A stretch of 64,000 nt of DNA from an uncultured Winogradskyella sp. (GTDB taxonomy: Bacteria; Bacteroidota; Bacteroidia; Flavobacteriales; Flavobacteriaceae), in assembly GCF_947495255.1 (NCBI RefSeq), contig NZ_CANLYI010000003.1:124001-188000 (forward strand), written 5' to 3'. Below, piece by piece: positions 24,781 to 34,708 of the stretch (its first letter is position 1; each line of letters opens with the position of its first letter). A program made the position numbers and the translations under genes. The notes beneath the pieces are model-generated. The model did no database searches and was not told where the DNA came from. It saw only the letters and a program-made list of their open reading frames with translations.

Positions 24781-24810
24781 TTGTACAGTTATAAAATTTG
24801 CTTAAATTTG
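24781..24810 (+). promoter_or_regulatory. Housekeeping promoter of the L31 gene
   Basis: TTG at 24781-24783 and TAAATTTG at 24803-24810, spaced as in Bacteroidota -33/-7 promoters. The predicted transcript start is about 24815, leaving a leader of about 35 nt. Confidence 0.6.
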
Positions 24811-24848
24811 CACCTCGAAAAAATCGAATTTATTTAAAGCATTTAGTG

Positions 24849-25100
24849 ATGAAAGCAGGAATACATCCAGAAAATTATAGAATAGTAGCATTTAAAGATA
24901 TGTCTAACGAAGACGTATTTTTAACTAAGTCTACAGCAGATACAAATGAAACTATCGAAGTTGAAGGTGTTGAATATCCATTAGTTAAATTGGAAATTTC
25001 TAGAACATCTCACCCTTATTACACTGGTAAATCTAAATTGGTAGATACAGCTGGTCGTATTGATAAGTTTAAAAACAAATACGCTAAGTTTAAAAAATAA
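24849..25100 (+). CDS. rpmE2: 50S ribosomal protein L31, type B
   Basis: 83 residues beginning [19 protein letters not shown], with [20 protein letters not shown] near the C-terminus. It lacks the CxxC zinc site of type A L31, so it is the zinc-free type B form. The start at 24849 is preferred to an in-frame ATG at 24798, which would overlap the promoter. Monocistronic, with a terminator directly after. Confidence 0.95.
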   Translation: MKAGIHPENYRIVAFKDMSNEDVFLTKSTADTNETIEVEGVEYPLVKLEISRTSHPYYTGKSKLVDTAGRIDKFKNKYAKFKK

Positions 25101-25120
25101 ACTAAGCTTACCGATAAACG

Positions 25121-25155
25121 TAAAAAGCCTTTCTGTTGACAGAAAGGCTTTTTTG
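25121..25155 (+). terminator. Rho-independent terminator
   Basis: AAAAAGCCTTTCTGT pairs with ACAGAAAGGCTTTTT, ending the L31 transcript. Confidence 0.9.
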
Positions 25156-25244
25156 TTTTATTCAATTAAATTACTTTTGACTTCTTAAATAAGCTGATTT
25201 AGAAACAAAATGTTTCTTGTTTTAAGCTATAAATTCAAATTATT

Positions 25245-26420
25245 ATGAATTACATTCTTTTTGATGGTCCATACAGAAATAATTTATTGCCATTTACCTT
25301 TACAAGACCTGTGGCAGACATTAGAGTTGGTATCTTAACAATACGTCAAAAATGGGAATCATATCTAGAATATACTACCACAACAATTACTGAAGATTAT
25401 CTATCGGATAAGTTTCCTATGGTTGAAATGGAAGACAACATTATGATTAATGCTTCATTTCTTCCAAATTTTGAAGTAATAGAGATTGTAAAAAACTTAA
25501 AACATAATCAAGCCTTATTTAAAGACGAAGATGTTATTGCGTTTTACGCTAAAGAAGGCGAGGAGCATAATGATTTTTCAACTTTTGAAGCTATAGAGTT
25601 ACAAGGTGATATAATTAAGATTGAAAATACTTGGGATATTTTCTCTAAAAATGGAGAAGCTATTTCTGAAGATTTTAAACTCATAACAAAAGACAGACAA
25701 TCAGAGCCAATACCAGATTCTGTTCAGACCATTAACAGAGAAAATATTTTTATTGAGAAAGGTGCAACCTTAAATTTTGCAACTTTAAACGCGAGCTCAG
25801 GTCCAATTTATATTGGTAGAGATGCAGAAGTGATGGAAGGTTCTATGGTTAGAGGTCCTTTAGCACTTTGTAATAATGCAGCTTTAAAAATGGGTACTAA
25901 AGTTTATGGTCCTACTACGGTTGGTCCTCATAGTAAAATAGGAGGAGAGGTTAATAATTCTGTGATTTTTGGATATTCTAATAAAGGTCATGATGGTTTT
26001 TTAGGAAATTCAGTAATAGGTGAATGGTGTAATTTAGGAGCTGATACAAATAATAGTAACTTAAAAAATAATTATGCAGAAGTAAGACTTTGGGATTATA
26101 ATACTGAAGGTTTTGCAAAAACTGGCTTACAATTTTGTGGGCTAATGATGGGAGATCATAGTAAATGTGGAATTAATACCATGTTTAATACTGGCACAGT
26201 AATTGGAGTTAGTTCTAACATCTTTGGAAGCGGTTTTCCACGTAATTTTGTTCCTAGTTTTTCTTGGGGTGGAAATAGTGGATTTGTAACTTATAAAACA
26301 GATAAAGTATTTGAAGTCGCTAAAGTTGTAATGTCTAGAAGAGCTATTGAGTTCACAGAACAAGACAAAGCAATTTTAGAGCATGTATATGAAATAACAA
26401 AACAGTATAGAAGAGAATAA
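25245..26420 (+). CDS. GlmU-like left-handed beta-helix protein
   Basis: 391 residues. The N-terminus (MNYILFDGPYRNNLLPFTF) follows the GlmU-family protein conserved in Bacteroidota, but the nucleotidyltransferase GxGTRM loop is missing, so pyrophosphorylase activity is doubtful. The C-terminal 220 residues are hexapeptide-repeat beta-helix (GPIYIGRDAEVMEG, GPTTVGPHSKIGG, NSVIGEWCNLGADTNNSN), as in sugar-phosphate acyl- and nucleotidyltransferases. Likely an envelope sugar enzyme or a regulator of one. Its stop is 1 bp before the next gene. Confidence 0.75.
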   Translation: MNYILFDGPYRNNLLPFTFTRPVADIRVGILTIRQKWESYLEYTTTTITEDYLSDKFPMVEMEDNIMINASFLPNFEVIEIVKNLKHNQALFKDEDVIAFYAKEGEEHNDFSTFEAIELQGDIIKIENTWDIFSKNGEAISEDFKLITKDRQSEPIPDSVQTINRENIFIEKGATLNFATLNASSGPIYIGRDAEVMEGSMVRGPLALCNNAALKMGTKVYGPTTVGPHSKIGGEVNNSVIFGYSNKGHDGFLGNSVIGEWCNLGADTNNSNLKNNYAEVRLWDYNTEGFAKTGLQFCGLMMGDHSKCGINTMFNTGTVIGVSSNIFGSGFPRNFVPSFSWGGNSGFVTYKTDKVFEVAKVVMSRRAIEFTEQDKAILEHVYEITKQYRRE

Positions 26421-26421
26421 T

Positions 26422-27342
26422 ATGAATTTCAGACCCAAATTAACCCTACTTTTTTTAGTCATTGTAACATTTGGCTTTGCTCAAGAAGTTGAGATTAAAA
26501 AGCTTAAAATTAATAATAAGCTCGATCACTTTGCGGTTAGAGTTGTAAACGATAAAGTGTTTTTTTGTTCTAATTTAACAAGAAAAAATGGCCGTGTTAT
26601 TCTAGATAAGTATGCTCAAAATCTATATGGTATTTATGAAGCTAAGCTTGCTGAAGATGGTGAAATAGAAGACCCAGTGCTTATAGAAAGAAAAGAGGTT
26701 GGTATGGCTAATATGACGGCAGCGACTTATTCTAAAGATGGAAAGTTTATGTATTTTACAGCTAACCAAACAGTGGCTGGAGATAATAAACTACAAGATA
26801 AGAATACGTTTAATCTTTTAATTCAACGTGCAGAATATGTAGAAGGAAAAGGTTGGACCAATTTTACAACATTAGCTTTCTGTGACCCTAATTTTAATTA
26901 CTTACATCCTGCCTTAAGTCCAGATGATAAAACATTATACTTTGTTTCTACGATTAATGGAACTAAAGGGAAGTCCGATTTATATAAAGTATCTGTTACT
27001 GATCATGAAACCTATGGTGAAGTAACTAGATTAAGTGATGAAATTAACTCATCTCGAAAAGAAATATTTCCTTTTGTTAGTGCAGATAATAAACTTTATT
27101 TTTCTTCAGATAGACGTGGAGGAATAGGAGGATTAGATATTTATTGTTATGATTTAAATTCTTCAAATTTAATGAAGCCAGTATTGTTGCTAGATGAACC
27201 TATTAATAGCAAAGGTGATGATTTTTCATTCTTTTTAAATGAAGATTTAACCTCTGGTTATATCTCATCTAGACGATTAAAAGGTGAAGGAGGGGATGAT
27301 TTATATTATTTTGAAAATTTTGAATCAAAGGATGGTGAATAA
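26422..27342 (+). CDS. Secreted PD40/TolB-like beta-propeller protein
   Basis: 306 residues. Signal peptide ending TFGFAQ. PD40/WD40-like repeats: MTAATYSKDGKFMYFTAN, LHPALSPDDKTLYFVST and FPFVSADNKLYFSSDRRGG, the type found N-terminal to OmpA domains in Bacteroidota envelope proteins. No OmpA-like peptidoglycan-binding domain is present, so this is a propeller-only version. Cotranscribed with the GlmU-like gene (1-bp gap) and convergent with the peptide-binding protein gene. Confidence 0.75.
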   Translation: MNFRPKLTLLFLVIVTFGFAQEVEIKKLKINNKLDHFAVRVVNDKVFFCSNLTRKNGRVILDKYAQNLYGIYEAKLAEDGEIEDPVLIERKEVGMANMTAATYSKDGKFMYFTANQTVAGDNKLQDKNTFNLLIQRAEYVEGKGWTNFTTLAFCDPNFNYLHPALSPDDKTLYFVSTINGTKGKSDLYKVSVTDHETYGEVTRLSDEINSSRKEIFPFVSADNKLYFSSDRRGGIGGLDIYCYDLNSSNLMKPVLLLDEPINSKGDDFSFFLNEDLTSGYISSRRLKGEGGDDLYYFENFESKDGE

Positions 27343-27345
27343 TAT

Positions 27346-28977
27346 TTATAAGTTTAAATTTTTTGTTTTATTTACAGATTTTAGTTCTAATAAGTTAGTA
27401 GCATTAATACCTAAACCATTTACATTTTTTCTAGTAAAGCGGACTACTTCATCATAGAATAGAGGCACTATAGGAGCAGAGTCCATTATAAGCGAATCCA
27501 TTTTAGTATACAATTGTGCTCTCAGTTCTGGGTCAGTTTCTAAATAGGCAGCTTCGTACATTTGGTCGAATAGTTCATTCTTAAAATGTGTGTAGTTTGG
27601 ACCATTTGGAGCAAAATTATGACTGTAATATAAAGATAGATAATTCTCAGCATCAGGATAATCAGCAATCCAACTCGCTCTAAAAAAATCGAGTTGACCA
27701 TTGGCTTTAGCATCTTTTAAACTTGAAGGCGGTATAACATCTGCATTAACCAATAAACCTGTTTTTTGAAGTTCGCGCTGAATAAATTCGCAAAAACTTA
27801 AATAGTTGCTTGTAGTTGTTAATGTGATTTCGGGATTCTGATTTCCAGTTTCGGCTTTATATTCAGCAACCAATTGTTTAGCTAATTCAGGTTGATATGA
27901 AAAACCAATGGTAGCATCAAAACCTGGTAGCCCTTTAGGGATGAAACCTCCATTTGCAGGAATCCCAATACCATTTCTTAAATAAGTCATCATTTTAGTT
28001 CTGTCAAAGCCAATATTAATTGCCTTACGAAGTTTTAAAGATTGAATTGTTTTGACCTCACTTTCCATAAAAAATGCCAAGTATTCTGTATTGAGATATG
28101 GTCCTCTAATCATCTTTATATCATTAGAATAAGCAGCTCTTAATTTTCCTTCTGCTGTTAGAATTTCATCTTTATAAGAACCATCTAAACCCGAAACAAA
28201 ATCAATATTGCCTTGCGCAAACTGAAGAAACTCACTTTGCTTATCTGGTAAAAAGGTAATGGCAATAGCTTCAAGATATGGTAATTGTTGTCCTTCTGCA
28301 TCAGTTTCAAAATAATGGTTATTTCTTCTAAAAACTAATTTTAAGTTTTCTTCCCATCGTTTAAATTTAAATGGGCCAGTTCCTATAGGATTCGACCTAA
28401 AATCATTTCCATAATGTTCTACAATTTCCTTCGGTACAACAGAACAATATTTCATGGTTAACAATCCTAAAAATGCTGGAAACGGTTGTTTTAGTTTAAT
28501 TTGAAAAGTAGAATCGTTCACAGTTGAAAAGTTATCAACCTTCTTTAAAACCCAACTTCCTGGAGAAGCAATGGATTTGTCTAGTAAGCGATTAAAACTA
28601 TATTCAAAATCTGAAGCTGTTGTAGCTCTAATAGAATCCTTTCCAAACAATTGATGTTTATGGAAATACACATCTTTTCTGAGTATAAACGTGTATGTTT
28701 TTGCACTGTCTGTAATTGTCCAGTTTTTTGCAATACATGGTTTAACATTGAGTTGGTCATCCATTTGTACCAATCCATTAAATAACTGATGTGTTGCCCA
28801 GATGTCTGCTAAATCTTTTGAGAATGCTGGATCCAGTGAACCAATGTTTTTATGTTCGTTGTATTTAAAAACGAGATTGCTATTGTCATCTTTTGTTTTT
28901 GAGTTACAAGATACTATCATTAATATCAATGAATAATATAATAACCGCTTAGATAATAATGATATGTGTTTTAGCAT
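27346..28977 (-). CDS. Peptide/oligopeptide ABC transporter substrate-binding lipoprotein
   Basis: 543 residues from the ATG at 28977. An ATG nine codons upstream would leave only 18 bp to the divergent mtaB start and weaken the signal peptide. Lipoprotein signal (LILMIVSCNSK). It is a full-length SBP_bac_5 (DppA/OppA-like) protein: IGSLDPAFSKDLAD, LRKDVYFHKHQ, NPIGTGPFKFKRWEENL, ADYPDAENYLSLYYS and a C-terminal MDSLIMDSAPIVPLFYDE. No permease or ATPase genes adjoin it, as is common for this orphan lipoprotein in flavobacteria. Confidence 0.85.
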   Translation of the reverse strand: MLKHISLLSKRLLYYSLILMIVSCNSKTKDDNSNLVFKYNEHKNIGSLDPAFSKDLADIWATHQLFNGLVQMDDQLNVKPCIAKNWTITDSAKTYTFILRKDVYFHKHQLFGKDSIRATTASDFEYSFNRLLDKSIASPGSWVLKKVDNFSTVNDSTFQIKLKQPFPAFLGLLTMKYCSVVPKEIVEHYGNDFRSNPIGTGPFKFKRWEENLKLVFRRNNHYFETDAEGQQLPYLEAIAITFLPDKQSEFLQFAQGNIDFVSGLDGSYKDEILTAEGKLRAAYSNDIKMIRGPYLNTEYLAFFMESEVKTIQSLKLRKAINIGFDRTKMMTYLRNGIGIPANGGFIPKGLPGFDATIGFSYQPELAKQLVAEYKAETGNQNPEITLTTTSNYLSFCEFIQRELQKTGLLVNADVIPPSSLKDAKANGQLDFFRASWIADYPDAENYLSLYYSHNFAPNGPNYTHFKNELFDQMYEAAYLETDPELRAQLYTKMDSLIMDSAPIVPLFYDEVVRFTRKNVNGLGINATNLLELKSVNKTKNLNL

Positions 28978-29022
28978 ATAATTTATATGTTGTAAGTTTG
29001 CCAACTTGGTAAAAGTACAAGA

Positions 29023-30354
29023 ATGAATTCAACAAAAAAAGTCGCATTTTATACACTAGGTTGTAAACTTAATTTTTCTGAAACATCTACAATTGCAAGG
29101 GGTTTTACAGATGAAGGTTTTGATCGTGTGGACTTTAAAGAAAAAGCTGATATTTATGTTATTAATACCTGTTCTGTAACCGAAAATGCAGACAAACGAT
29201 TTAAGACCATTGTAAAGCAAGCTCAAAAGAATAATCCTGAAGCATTTGTGGCAGCCATTGGTTGCTATGCGCAATTAAAACCAGAGGAATTAGCAGATGT
29301 TAATGGTGTGGATTTGGTTTTAGGTGCAACCGAGAAATTCAAAATTACAGATTATTTAAATGATTTATCTAAAAATGATTTTGGAGAAGTACACTCTTGC
29401 GAAATAGAGGAAGCTGATTTTTACGTTGGTAGTTATTCTATTGGAGATAGAACTAGAGCATTTTTAAAAGTGCAAGACGGTTGTGATTATAAATGCACGT
29501 ATTGTACAATTCCTTTGGCGAGAGGTATTTCTCGTAGTGATACAATGACTAATGTTTTACAGAATGCAAAAGAAATTTCAGAACAAGGAATTAAAGAAAT
29601 TGTTTTAACAGGCGTTAATATTGGTGATTACGGAAAAGGTGAATTTGGAAATAAAAAACACGAGCATACCTTTTTAGATTTAGTAACCCAACTCGATAAA
29701 GTAGAAGGTATTGAGCGATTGAGAATTTCATCTATTGAGCCTAATTTACTAAAGAATGAAACTATAGATTTAGTATCTAAATCGAGAGCATTTGTACCTC
29801 ATTTTCATGTACCATTACAAAGTGGAAGCAACGACATCTTAAAAATGATGAAACGTCGTTACATGAAAGAATTATACGTTGACAGAGTCACTAAAATAAA
29901 AGAAGTAATGCCACATGCTTGTATTGGAGTAGATGTTATTGTTGGTTTCCCAGGAGAAACAGACGAGTTGTTCTTAGAGACTTACAATTTTTTGAGTGAA
30001 TTAGATATTTCTTATTTACATGTGTTTACCTATTCTGAGCGCGACAATACTGAAGCTGCAGACATGGAAGGCGCTGTTTATAAAAACGTAAGAGCAAAAC
30101 GTAGTAAGATGTTAAGAGGTTTGTCTGCTAAAAAGCGAAGAGCTTTTTACGAAAAACAATTAGACACTAAGCGTACAGTTTTGTTTGAAGGCGAAAACAA
30201 AGAAGGTTATATTCATGGTTTTACAGAAAACTATGTAAAAGTGAAAGCGCCTTGGAATCCCGAATTGGTTAATACCTTGCATACCGTAAACCTTACTGAA
30301 ATTGATGAAGATGGTTTGGTTCGGTTTGACTTTGTAGACACTATGATTGCGTAG
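29023..30354 (+). CDS. mtaB: tRNA t6A37 methylthiotransferase MtaB
   Basis: 443 residues. An N-terminal UPF0004 domain with three cysteines (TLGCKLNFSE, NTCSVTENAD, IGCYAQLKP) binds one iron-sulfur cluster. The radical SAM motif is DGCDYKCTYCTIPLARG, and a C-terminal TRAM domain follows. It converts t6A37 to ms2t6A37 in tRNA. A TAAGTTTG box at 28993-29000 is a plausible -7 element. Convergent with an acetyltransferase gene across a bidirectional-type terminator. Confidence 0.92.
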   Translation: MNSTKKVAFYTLGCKLNFSETSTIARGFTDEGFDRVDFKEKADIYVINTCSVTENADKRFKTIVKQAQKNNPEAFVAAIGCYAQLKPEELADVNGVDLVLGATEKFKITDYLNDLSKNDFGEVHSCEIEEADFYVGSYSIGDRTRAFLKVQDGCDYKCTYCTIPLARGISRSDTMTNVLQNAKEISEQGIKEIVLTGVNIGDYGKGEFGNKKHEHTFLDLVTQLDKVEGIERLRISSIEPNLLKNETIDLVSKSRAFVPHFHVPLQSGSNDILKMMKRRYMKELYVDRVTKIKEVMPHACIGVDVIVGFPGETDELFLETYNFLSELDISYLHVFTYSERDNTEAADMEGAVYKNVRAKRSKMLRGLSAKKRRAFYEKQLDTKRTVLFEGENKEGYIHGFTENYVKVKAPWNPELVNTLHTVNLTEIDEDGLVRFDFVDTMIA

Positions 30355-30365
30355 TATAAATTCAT

Positions 30366-30404
30366 AAAAAAAATCCGAAACTTAATAAGCTTCGGATTTT
30401 TTTA
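30366..30404. terminator. Terminator between mtaB and a convergent gene
   Basis: AAAATCCGAA pairs with TTCGGATTTT, flanked by an A-run and a T-run, so it could work in both directions. Confidence 0.85.
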
Positions 30405-30419
30405 TTAATTCTTTTCAAA

Positions 30420-30716
30420 CTATATACGAATACCAACCGGTAGCATACGCTTATATTTTCTGTTTCGTCTTACAAATTTCGCGATTTCAGGACTTGTAGG
30501 TACAACGCTGATATTACGCTCTTTAATGTTACTAAATACTAAATCAATAAAGTCTAGTTCAAACTCATCAGTTCTAATAGCATCAGGAATAATCATCTTT
30601 GTTAAGAATATCTTTCGTTCCTGTAAAGAATATTCTATTATCGCCATTTCATTTTCAACGTTTAATTCAAATTGTCTTAGAAAATCATTGTCAATCAATG
30701 TTGCAGTTTCTGTCAT
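30420..30716 (-). CDS. YidJ/Gcn5-related small N-acetyltransferase-like protein
   Basis: 98 residues, matching the short GNAT-like family (YidJ type). A beta-strand region EMAIIEYSLQERKIFLTKMIIP precedes a helix and the ISVVPTSPEIAKFVRRNRKY end, comparable to the VVPxCPFxAKYIxRHPEY of the family, although the Cys is replaced here by Thr-Ser. Acetyl-CoA binding is possible; the substrate is unknown. A TACCTTTG box on the minus strand (about 30779-30786) is the likely promoter. Confidence 0.65.
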   Translation of the reverse strand: MTETATLIDNDFLRQFELNVENEMAIIEYSLQERKIFLTKMIIPDAIRTDEFELDFIDLVFSNIKERNISVVPTSPEIAKFVRRNRKYKRMLPVGIRI

Positions 30717-30876
30717 AATTTCTTAATTTTAAATTAGAGGTTGGCGTGTAGATACTATAAAATGTATAGTTTTGCTTTGCAAAGGTACAAAAAATCAACG
30801 AATTTATGAGTTTATTGGTGTTAAAACCTTAAATTGTAATTCGTTAAGACGTCCCATTTAAATAGTTTTATAACCT

Positions 30877-31539
30877 ATGAATACCACATTGACTCATGTC
30901 TATTTAATGCCAGGCATGGCTGCAAATCCTTCTATTTTTGAGAATATAAAGTTACCAGAAGAAAATTATGAAATTCACTGGTTAGAATGGCAGATTCCTA
31001 ATAAAAATGAGACATTGCGAGAGTATGCACAACGTATGTGTAAATTTATTGAACATAGCAATATTGTTTTACTCGGTGTATCATTTGGAGGCATTTTGGT
31101 ACAAGAAATGAGTAAACTTTTAAAGGTGAAAAAATTGATTGTGGTTTCTAGCGTGAAATCACATCATGAACTGCCAAAACGGCTAAAGTTACTTAAAGTT
31201 ACTAAAGCGTATAATATTCTACCTACACAATTAGTTAGTAATATAGATTTATTGACAAAATATGCTTTTGGAGAAACCATAAAGAAACGTGTAGACTTAT
31301 ATAAAAAGTATCTATCGGTTAATGATAAAACGTATCTCGATTGGGCAATAAAACAAGTTGTTTGTTGGGATCAAGAAGAGGCACATCCTGAGGCAATATA
31401 TATTCATGGTGATAATGATGCTGTTTTTCCACATTCTTGCAGTGGAAATTGTATTGTTATTAAAGGCGGAACGCACATAATGATCATTAATAAGTATAAA
31501 TGGTTTAACGAAAATTTACCAAAACTTATTGAATCGTGA
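30877..31539 (+). CDS. Alpha/beta hydrolase
   Basis: 220 residues. Short alpha/beta-hydrolase fold with nucleophile elbow LGVSFGG (Ser about 70), acid HGDNDAVFP and the catalytic His in GGTHIMI. The oxyanion region is YLMPGMAANPSIF. The substrate is unknown; the family includes carboxylesterases. Separated by 57 bp from the lytic transglycosylase gene, possibly the same transcript. Confidence 0.8.
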   Translation: MNTTLTHVYLMPGMAANPSIFENIKLPEENYEIHWLEWQIPNKNETLREYAQRMCKFIEHSNIVLLGVSFGGILVQEMSKLLKVKKLIVVSSVKSHHELPKRLKLLKVTKAYNILPTQLVSNIDLLTKYAFGETIKKRVDLYKKYLSVNDKTYLDWAIKQVVCWDQEEAHPEAIYIHGDNDAVFPHSCSGNCIVIKGGTHIMIINKYKWFNENLPKLIES

Positions 31540-31596
31540 TTTTAATCTTGTCTATAGATTGATTACATTTATAAATTAGAAAAAAAAGAAAAGAAT

Positions 31597-32550
31597 ATGA
31601 AAATTATAAAGAATAGTTTAGCATTAGTAGGCGTAGTCTGTATTTCGGGCTTGTTTATCTTCTCAATGCAAAAGTCACCCGAAGAAAAAGCACCTTCAGA
31701 TTATAATATAGGAAAAGAGGATCCAATTGTTAATAGTTATAATGTATATGCATTAGAAATGCCTGATGATTTAAACTTTGCAGGAGAACCAGTTCCTGTT
31801 GAAGATCCAGATATTTATGAGCGTATGGATCGCGAATTATTGGTAAATACATATTGGCAGTCTAATGGACTTTTAATGTTTAAACGTGCGCAAAAATATT
31901 TTCCGATTATAGAACCAATTTTAGCAAGGAATGGTGTGCCAGATGATTTTAAATATTTAGCAGTTATTGAAAGCGGATTAGTACAAACAGCAAAATCACC
32001 GGCAGGAGCAAGTGGGTTTTGGCAAATTATGAAAGCTACTGGACGTGAGAATGGTTTGGAAGTAAATGATAATGTAGATGAGCGTTATAATATAGAAAAA
32101 GCAACAGAAGTAGCTTGTAATTACTTAAAGAAAGCAAAAGAAAGCTTAGGGTCTTGGACCAAAGCTGCTGCAGCATATAATGCAGGTAATTATGGTGTGT
32201 CTAGACGATTAAAAGATCAAGACGTAACTGGTTATTACGATTTACTTTTAGGTGAAGAAACTGGTCGTTATGTATTTAGAATTGTTGCTTTAAAAGAAAT
32301 ACTATCAAACCCAAGTAAATATGGTTTTAACTTTAATAAGTCGCACTTATATAAGGAAGTACCTACTTATAAGGTAGAAGTCGATACAGCAGTTACGGAT
32401 TTTGCGAAGTTTGCAAAACGTTTTGGTATTAACTATAAAATTTTAAAACTTCATAATCCTTGGTTAAGAGAGCCACATCTAAATAATAAATCTCGTAAGT
32501 CTTATTTAATAGAAATTCCTAAGGAAGGATTTTATAGCGTTAAGCCTTAA
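31597..32550 (+). CDS. Membrane-bound lytic murein transglycosylase (SLT family)
   Basis: 317 residues. N-terminal hydrophobic segment (about 7-25), then an SLT domain at about 100-230 with catalytic Glu in LAVIESGLVQTAKSP, AGASGFWQIMKATG and AAAAYNAGNYGVSRR. It cleaves the MurNAc-GlcNAc bond of peptidoglycan in the periplasm. The C-terminal YKVEVDTAVTDFAKFAKRF region may be a degenerate LysM-like part. Its stop lies 3 bp before the cardiolipin synthase GTG start. Confidence 0.88.
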   Translation: MKIIKNSLALVGVVCISGLFIFSMQKSPEEKAPSDYNIGKEDPIVNSYNVYALEMPDDLNFAGEPVPVEDPDIYERMDRELLVNTYWQSNGLLMFKRAQKYFPIIEPILARNGVPDDFKYLAVIESGLVQTAKSPAGASGFWQIMKATGRENGLEVNDNVDERYNIEKATEVACNYLKKAKESLGSWTKAAAAYNAGNYGVSRRLKDQDVTGYYDLLLGEETGRYVFRIVALKEILSNPSKYGFNFNKSHLYKEVPTYKVEVDTAVTDFAKFAKRFGINYKILKLHNPWLREPHLNNKSRKSYLIEIPKEGFYSVKP

Positions 32551-32553
32551 GTT

Positions 32554-34002
32554 GTGGGATTTGTTAGAAACCATATCTGGCAAATTCTAATTATTCTTAA
32601 TTATGCGATTGCATTATCTGCCGTCGTAACTATTCTGCTTAAAAAAGTAAATCCTACAAAAGCGCTGAGTTATATAATTGGTTTGTTGGCTTTTCCATTT
32701 TTAGGCTTAATCGTTTATTACCTTTTTGGACAAGAGCATCGTAAGACAAAAATCTTTAGTAGAAAAAATGTTTTAAACCAATCTGTTGTAAAGAAAATTC
32801 AGGAGACTTTAGAGCTAGAGACAAAAGCCATTAGTGAAGTCGATGATTTACTAGACCAGAAATCAAAACTGATTCCGCTTTTATACAATAGCGAAAAATC
32901 TAAGCTCACTATTAATAATGACGTAAAGCTTATTAAAAATGGTGATGATAAATTTAAACTGCTTTTTAAAGATTTAAAAGAAGCAAAACATCACATTCAT
33001 CTCGAATACTTTGTAATTAAAGATGATATCATTGGCACAGAATTACTTAATATCTTATGTGAAAAGGCAAAAGAAGGTCTAAAAATAAGAATAGTAATAG
33101 ATGATGTAGGAAGTTCTATATCATCAAAAATGAAACGTCAATTAAAAGATTCTGGTATTGAGATGAATCCTTTTATGCCTGTTATGTTTACAAAGTTTAC
33201 GGGTCAGATGAATTATAGAGACCATCGAAAAATAACCGTTATCGATGGTAAAATTGGTTATTTAGGTGGTATTAATGTTTCTGATGATTACGTTAATCAT
33301 AATAACAAGAGGTATTGGCGAGATACACATCTTCGTATTGTAGGTGAAGCTGTAAAGCCGATGCAGATTTTATTTTTTACGACTTGGGATTTTGTAAGTA
33401 ATTCAGAATTAGAAATTTCTAAAGACTATTTTCCTGAGCATAATTGTAAAGAAAATGTACCATTGCAAATAGCTGCTAGTGGACCAGATACAGATTGGTC
33501 TAATATTATGGAAGCTATTTTTGTTGCCATTACCAATGCAGAAGACCATGTATACGTTACAACACCTTATTTTATTCCGAATAGTGAAATTGTTACAGCA
33601 CTACAAGTTATTGCTAGGAGTAATAAGGATGTTAAGATTATAATACCTAAAAAATCGGATTCGTGGATTGCAGAGTACGCAACTAATTCTTATTTAGAAT
33701 TGCTATTAGAAGCAGGCGTGGAGGTTTATCGTTATACCAAAGGTTTTATACATGCAAAAACTATGGTTGTCGATGGTGTTTTTAGTACAGTTGGTACAAC
33801 TAATATGGACTATAGAAGTTTCAATATTAATTTTGAAGTCAATGCACTAATATATAGTAAAGACATCAGTCATCAACTAACAGAATTTTTTAAAGCTGAT
33901 TTAAAAGATTGTCATCAACTCGATTTACAAACGTGGCGAAACCGTTCTAAACGCACAAAACTTATTGAAGCTGTTGCGCGTCTAATGGCTCCTTTATTAT
34001 AG
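32554..34002 (+). CDS. cls: Cardiolipin synthase
   Basis: 482 residues starting at GTG 3 bp after the transglycosylase stop; no ATG lies in a suitable place. Two N-terminal transmembrane helices (about 8-60), then two phospholipase D domains with HKD motifs, HRKITVIDGKIGYLGG and HAKTMVVDGVFSTVG. It condenses two phosphatidylglycerols, or phosphatidylglycerol and phosphatidylethanolamine, to cardiolipin at the inner membrane. Confidence 0.9.
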   Translation: MGFVRNHIWQILIILNYAIALSAVVTILLKKVNPTKALSYIIGLLAFPFLGLIVYYLFGQEHRKTKIFSRKNVLNQSVVKKIQETLELETKAISEVDDLLDQKSKLIPLLYNSEKSKLTINNDVKLIKNGDDKFKLLFKDLKEAKHHIHLEYFVIKDDIIGTELLNILCEKAKEGLKIRIVIDDVGSSISSKMKRQLKDSGIEMNPFMPVMFTKFTGQMNYRDHRKITVIDGKIGYLGGINVSDDYVNHNNKRYWRDTHLRIVGEAVKPMQILFFTTWDFVSNSELEISKDYFPEHNCKENVPLQIAASGPDTDWSNIMEAIFVAITNAEDHVYVTTPYFIPNSEIVTALQVIARSNKDVKIIIPKKSDSWIAEYATNSYLELLLEAGVEVYRYTKGFIHAKTMVVDGVFSTVGTTNMDYRSFNINFEVNALIYSKDISHQLTEFFKADLKDCHQLDLQTWRNRSKRTKLIEAVARLMAPLL

Positions 34003-34074
34003 TTGATTTTAATAATTTATTTTATAGATATTTATAATCGTAATCAAATTAATTATAACCTACTATAGGTATAT

Positions 34075-34112
34075 AAAAAAGGCTTAAACATATATGTTTA
34101 AGCCTTTTTTAT
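34075..34112. terminator. Bidirectional terminator
   Basis: AAAAAAGGCTTAAACATAT pairs with ATATGTTTAAGCCTTTTTT as a near-perfect palindrome. Shared by convergent cls and the TPR gene. Confidence 0.9.
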
Positions 34113-34129
34113 ATTGATGAATTTAAAAT

Positions 34130-34708
34130 TTATCTTCTACTTCTACGATTTTGTCTAGCAGAAGTTGGTTGACCATATTGTTGTTTTGGCATTACAGCTT
34201 TTTTCATTTGTTGCTTCATCATTTTTATTTGATCAGCAAGCATATCTCTTTTGTCTAATTTTTCAGCTTCAGCTAAAAGTTTTTGAGCTTCAGGTTTTCT
34301 ACGTTTAGAAAAAGCAATTCCGGCTAAGTTTAATTTTGCCATAGCTAAATCGTGGTCCATAGATAAACCTAAACTAATGGCTTTCTTAAAATAACCTTCA
34401 GCTTCATTCATATTAGTTTGAGAAACCATAATACCATTGAGGTAATTTAAATAACCTTGTTGCTTCTTTACTAAAGCGCCTTCAGGGTTTTTAATCTTGT
34501 CTAACCATTTCTTAGCACCAACAAAATCTTGTTTTCTTAGTTTTAAAAAAGCTAATAGAATCATTTCATTTTTAAAGTAAAGGAAAATGAAAATCGTGGA
34601 TAGTAAGATATACATTATACCATTACCAATATATCCTTCTGTGAATTGATAGATGCCAAAACCAATGATTAAAGCAGCAATAACTAATTTTATATTTTTA
34701 TTAAACAT
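34130..34708 (-). CDS. Small membrane protein with TPR-like helices
   Basis: 192 residues from the ATG at 34708 (MFNKNIKLVIAALIIGFG); the frame is open further upstream, but a TACCTTTG promoter box at 34733-34740 lies in that part. Two transmembrane helices near the N-terminus (about 5-22 and 25-45), then tetratricopeptide-like helices (NMNEAEGYFKKAISLGL, AMAKLNLAGIAFSKRRKPEAQKLLAEA), and a basic Gln/Arg-rich tail. No function assigned. Confidence 0.65.
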   Translation of the reverse strand: MFNKNIKLVIAALIIGFGIYQFTEGYIGNGIMYILLSTIFIFLYFKNEMILLAFLKLRKQDFVGAKKWLDKIKNPEGALVKKQQGYLNYLNGIMVSQTNMNEAEGYFKKAISLGLSMDHDLAMAKLNLAGIAFSKRRKPEAQKLLAEAEKLDKRDMLADQIKMMKQQMKKAVMPKQQYGQPTSARQNRRSRR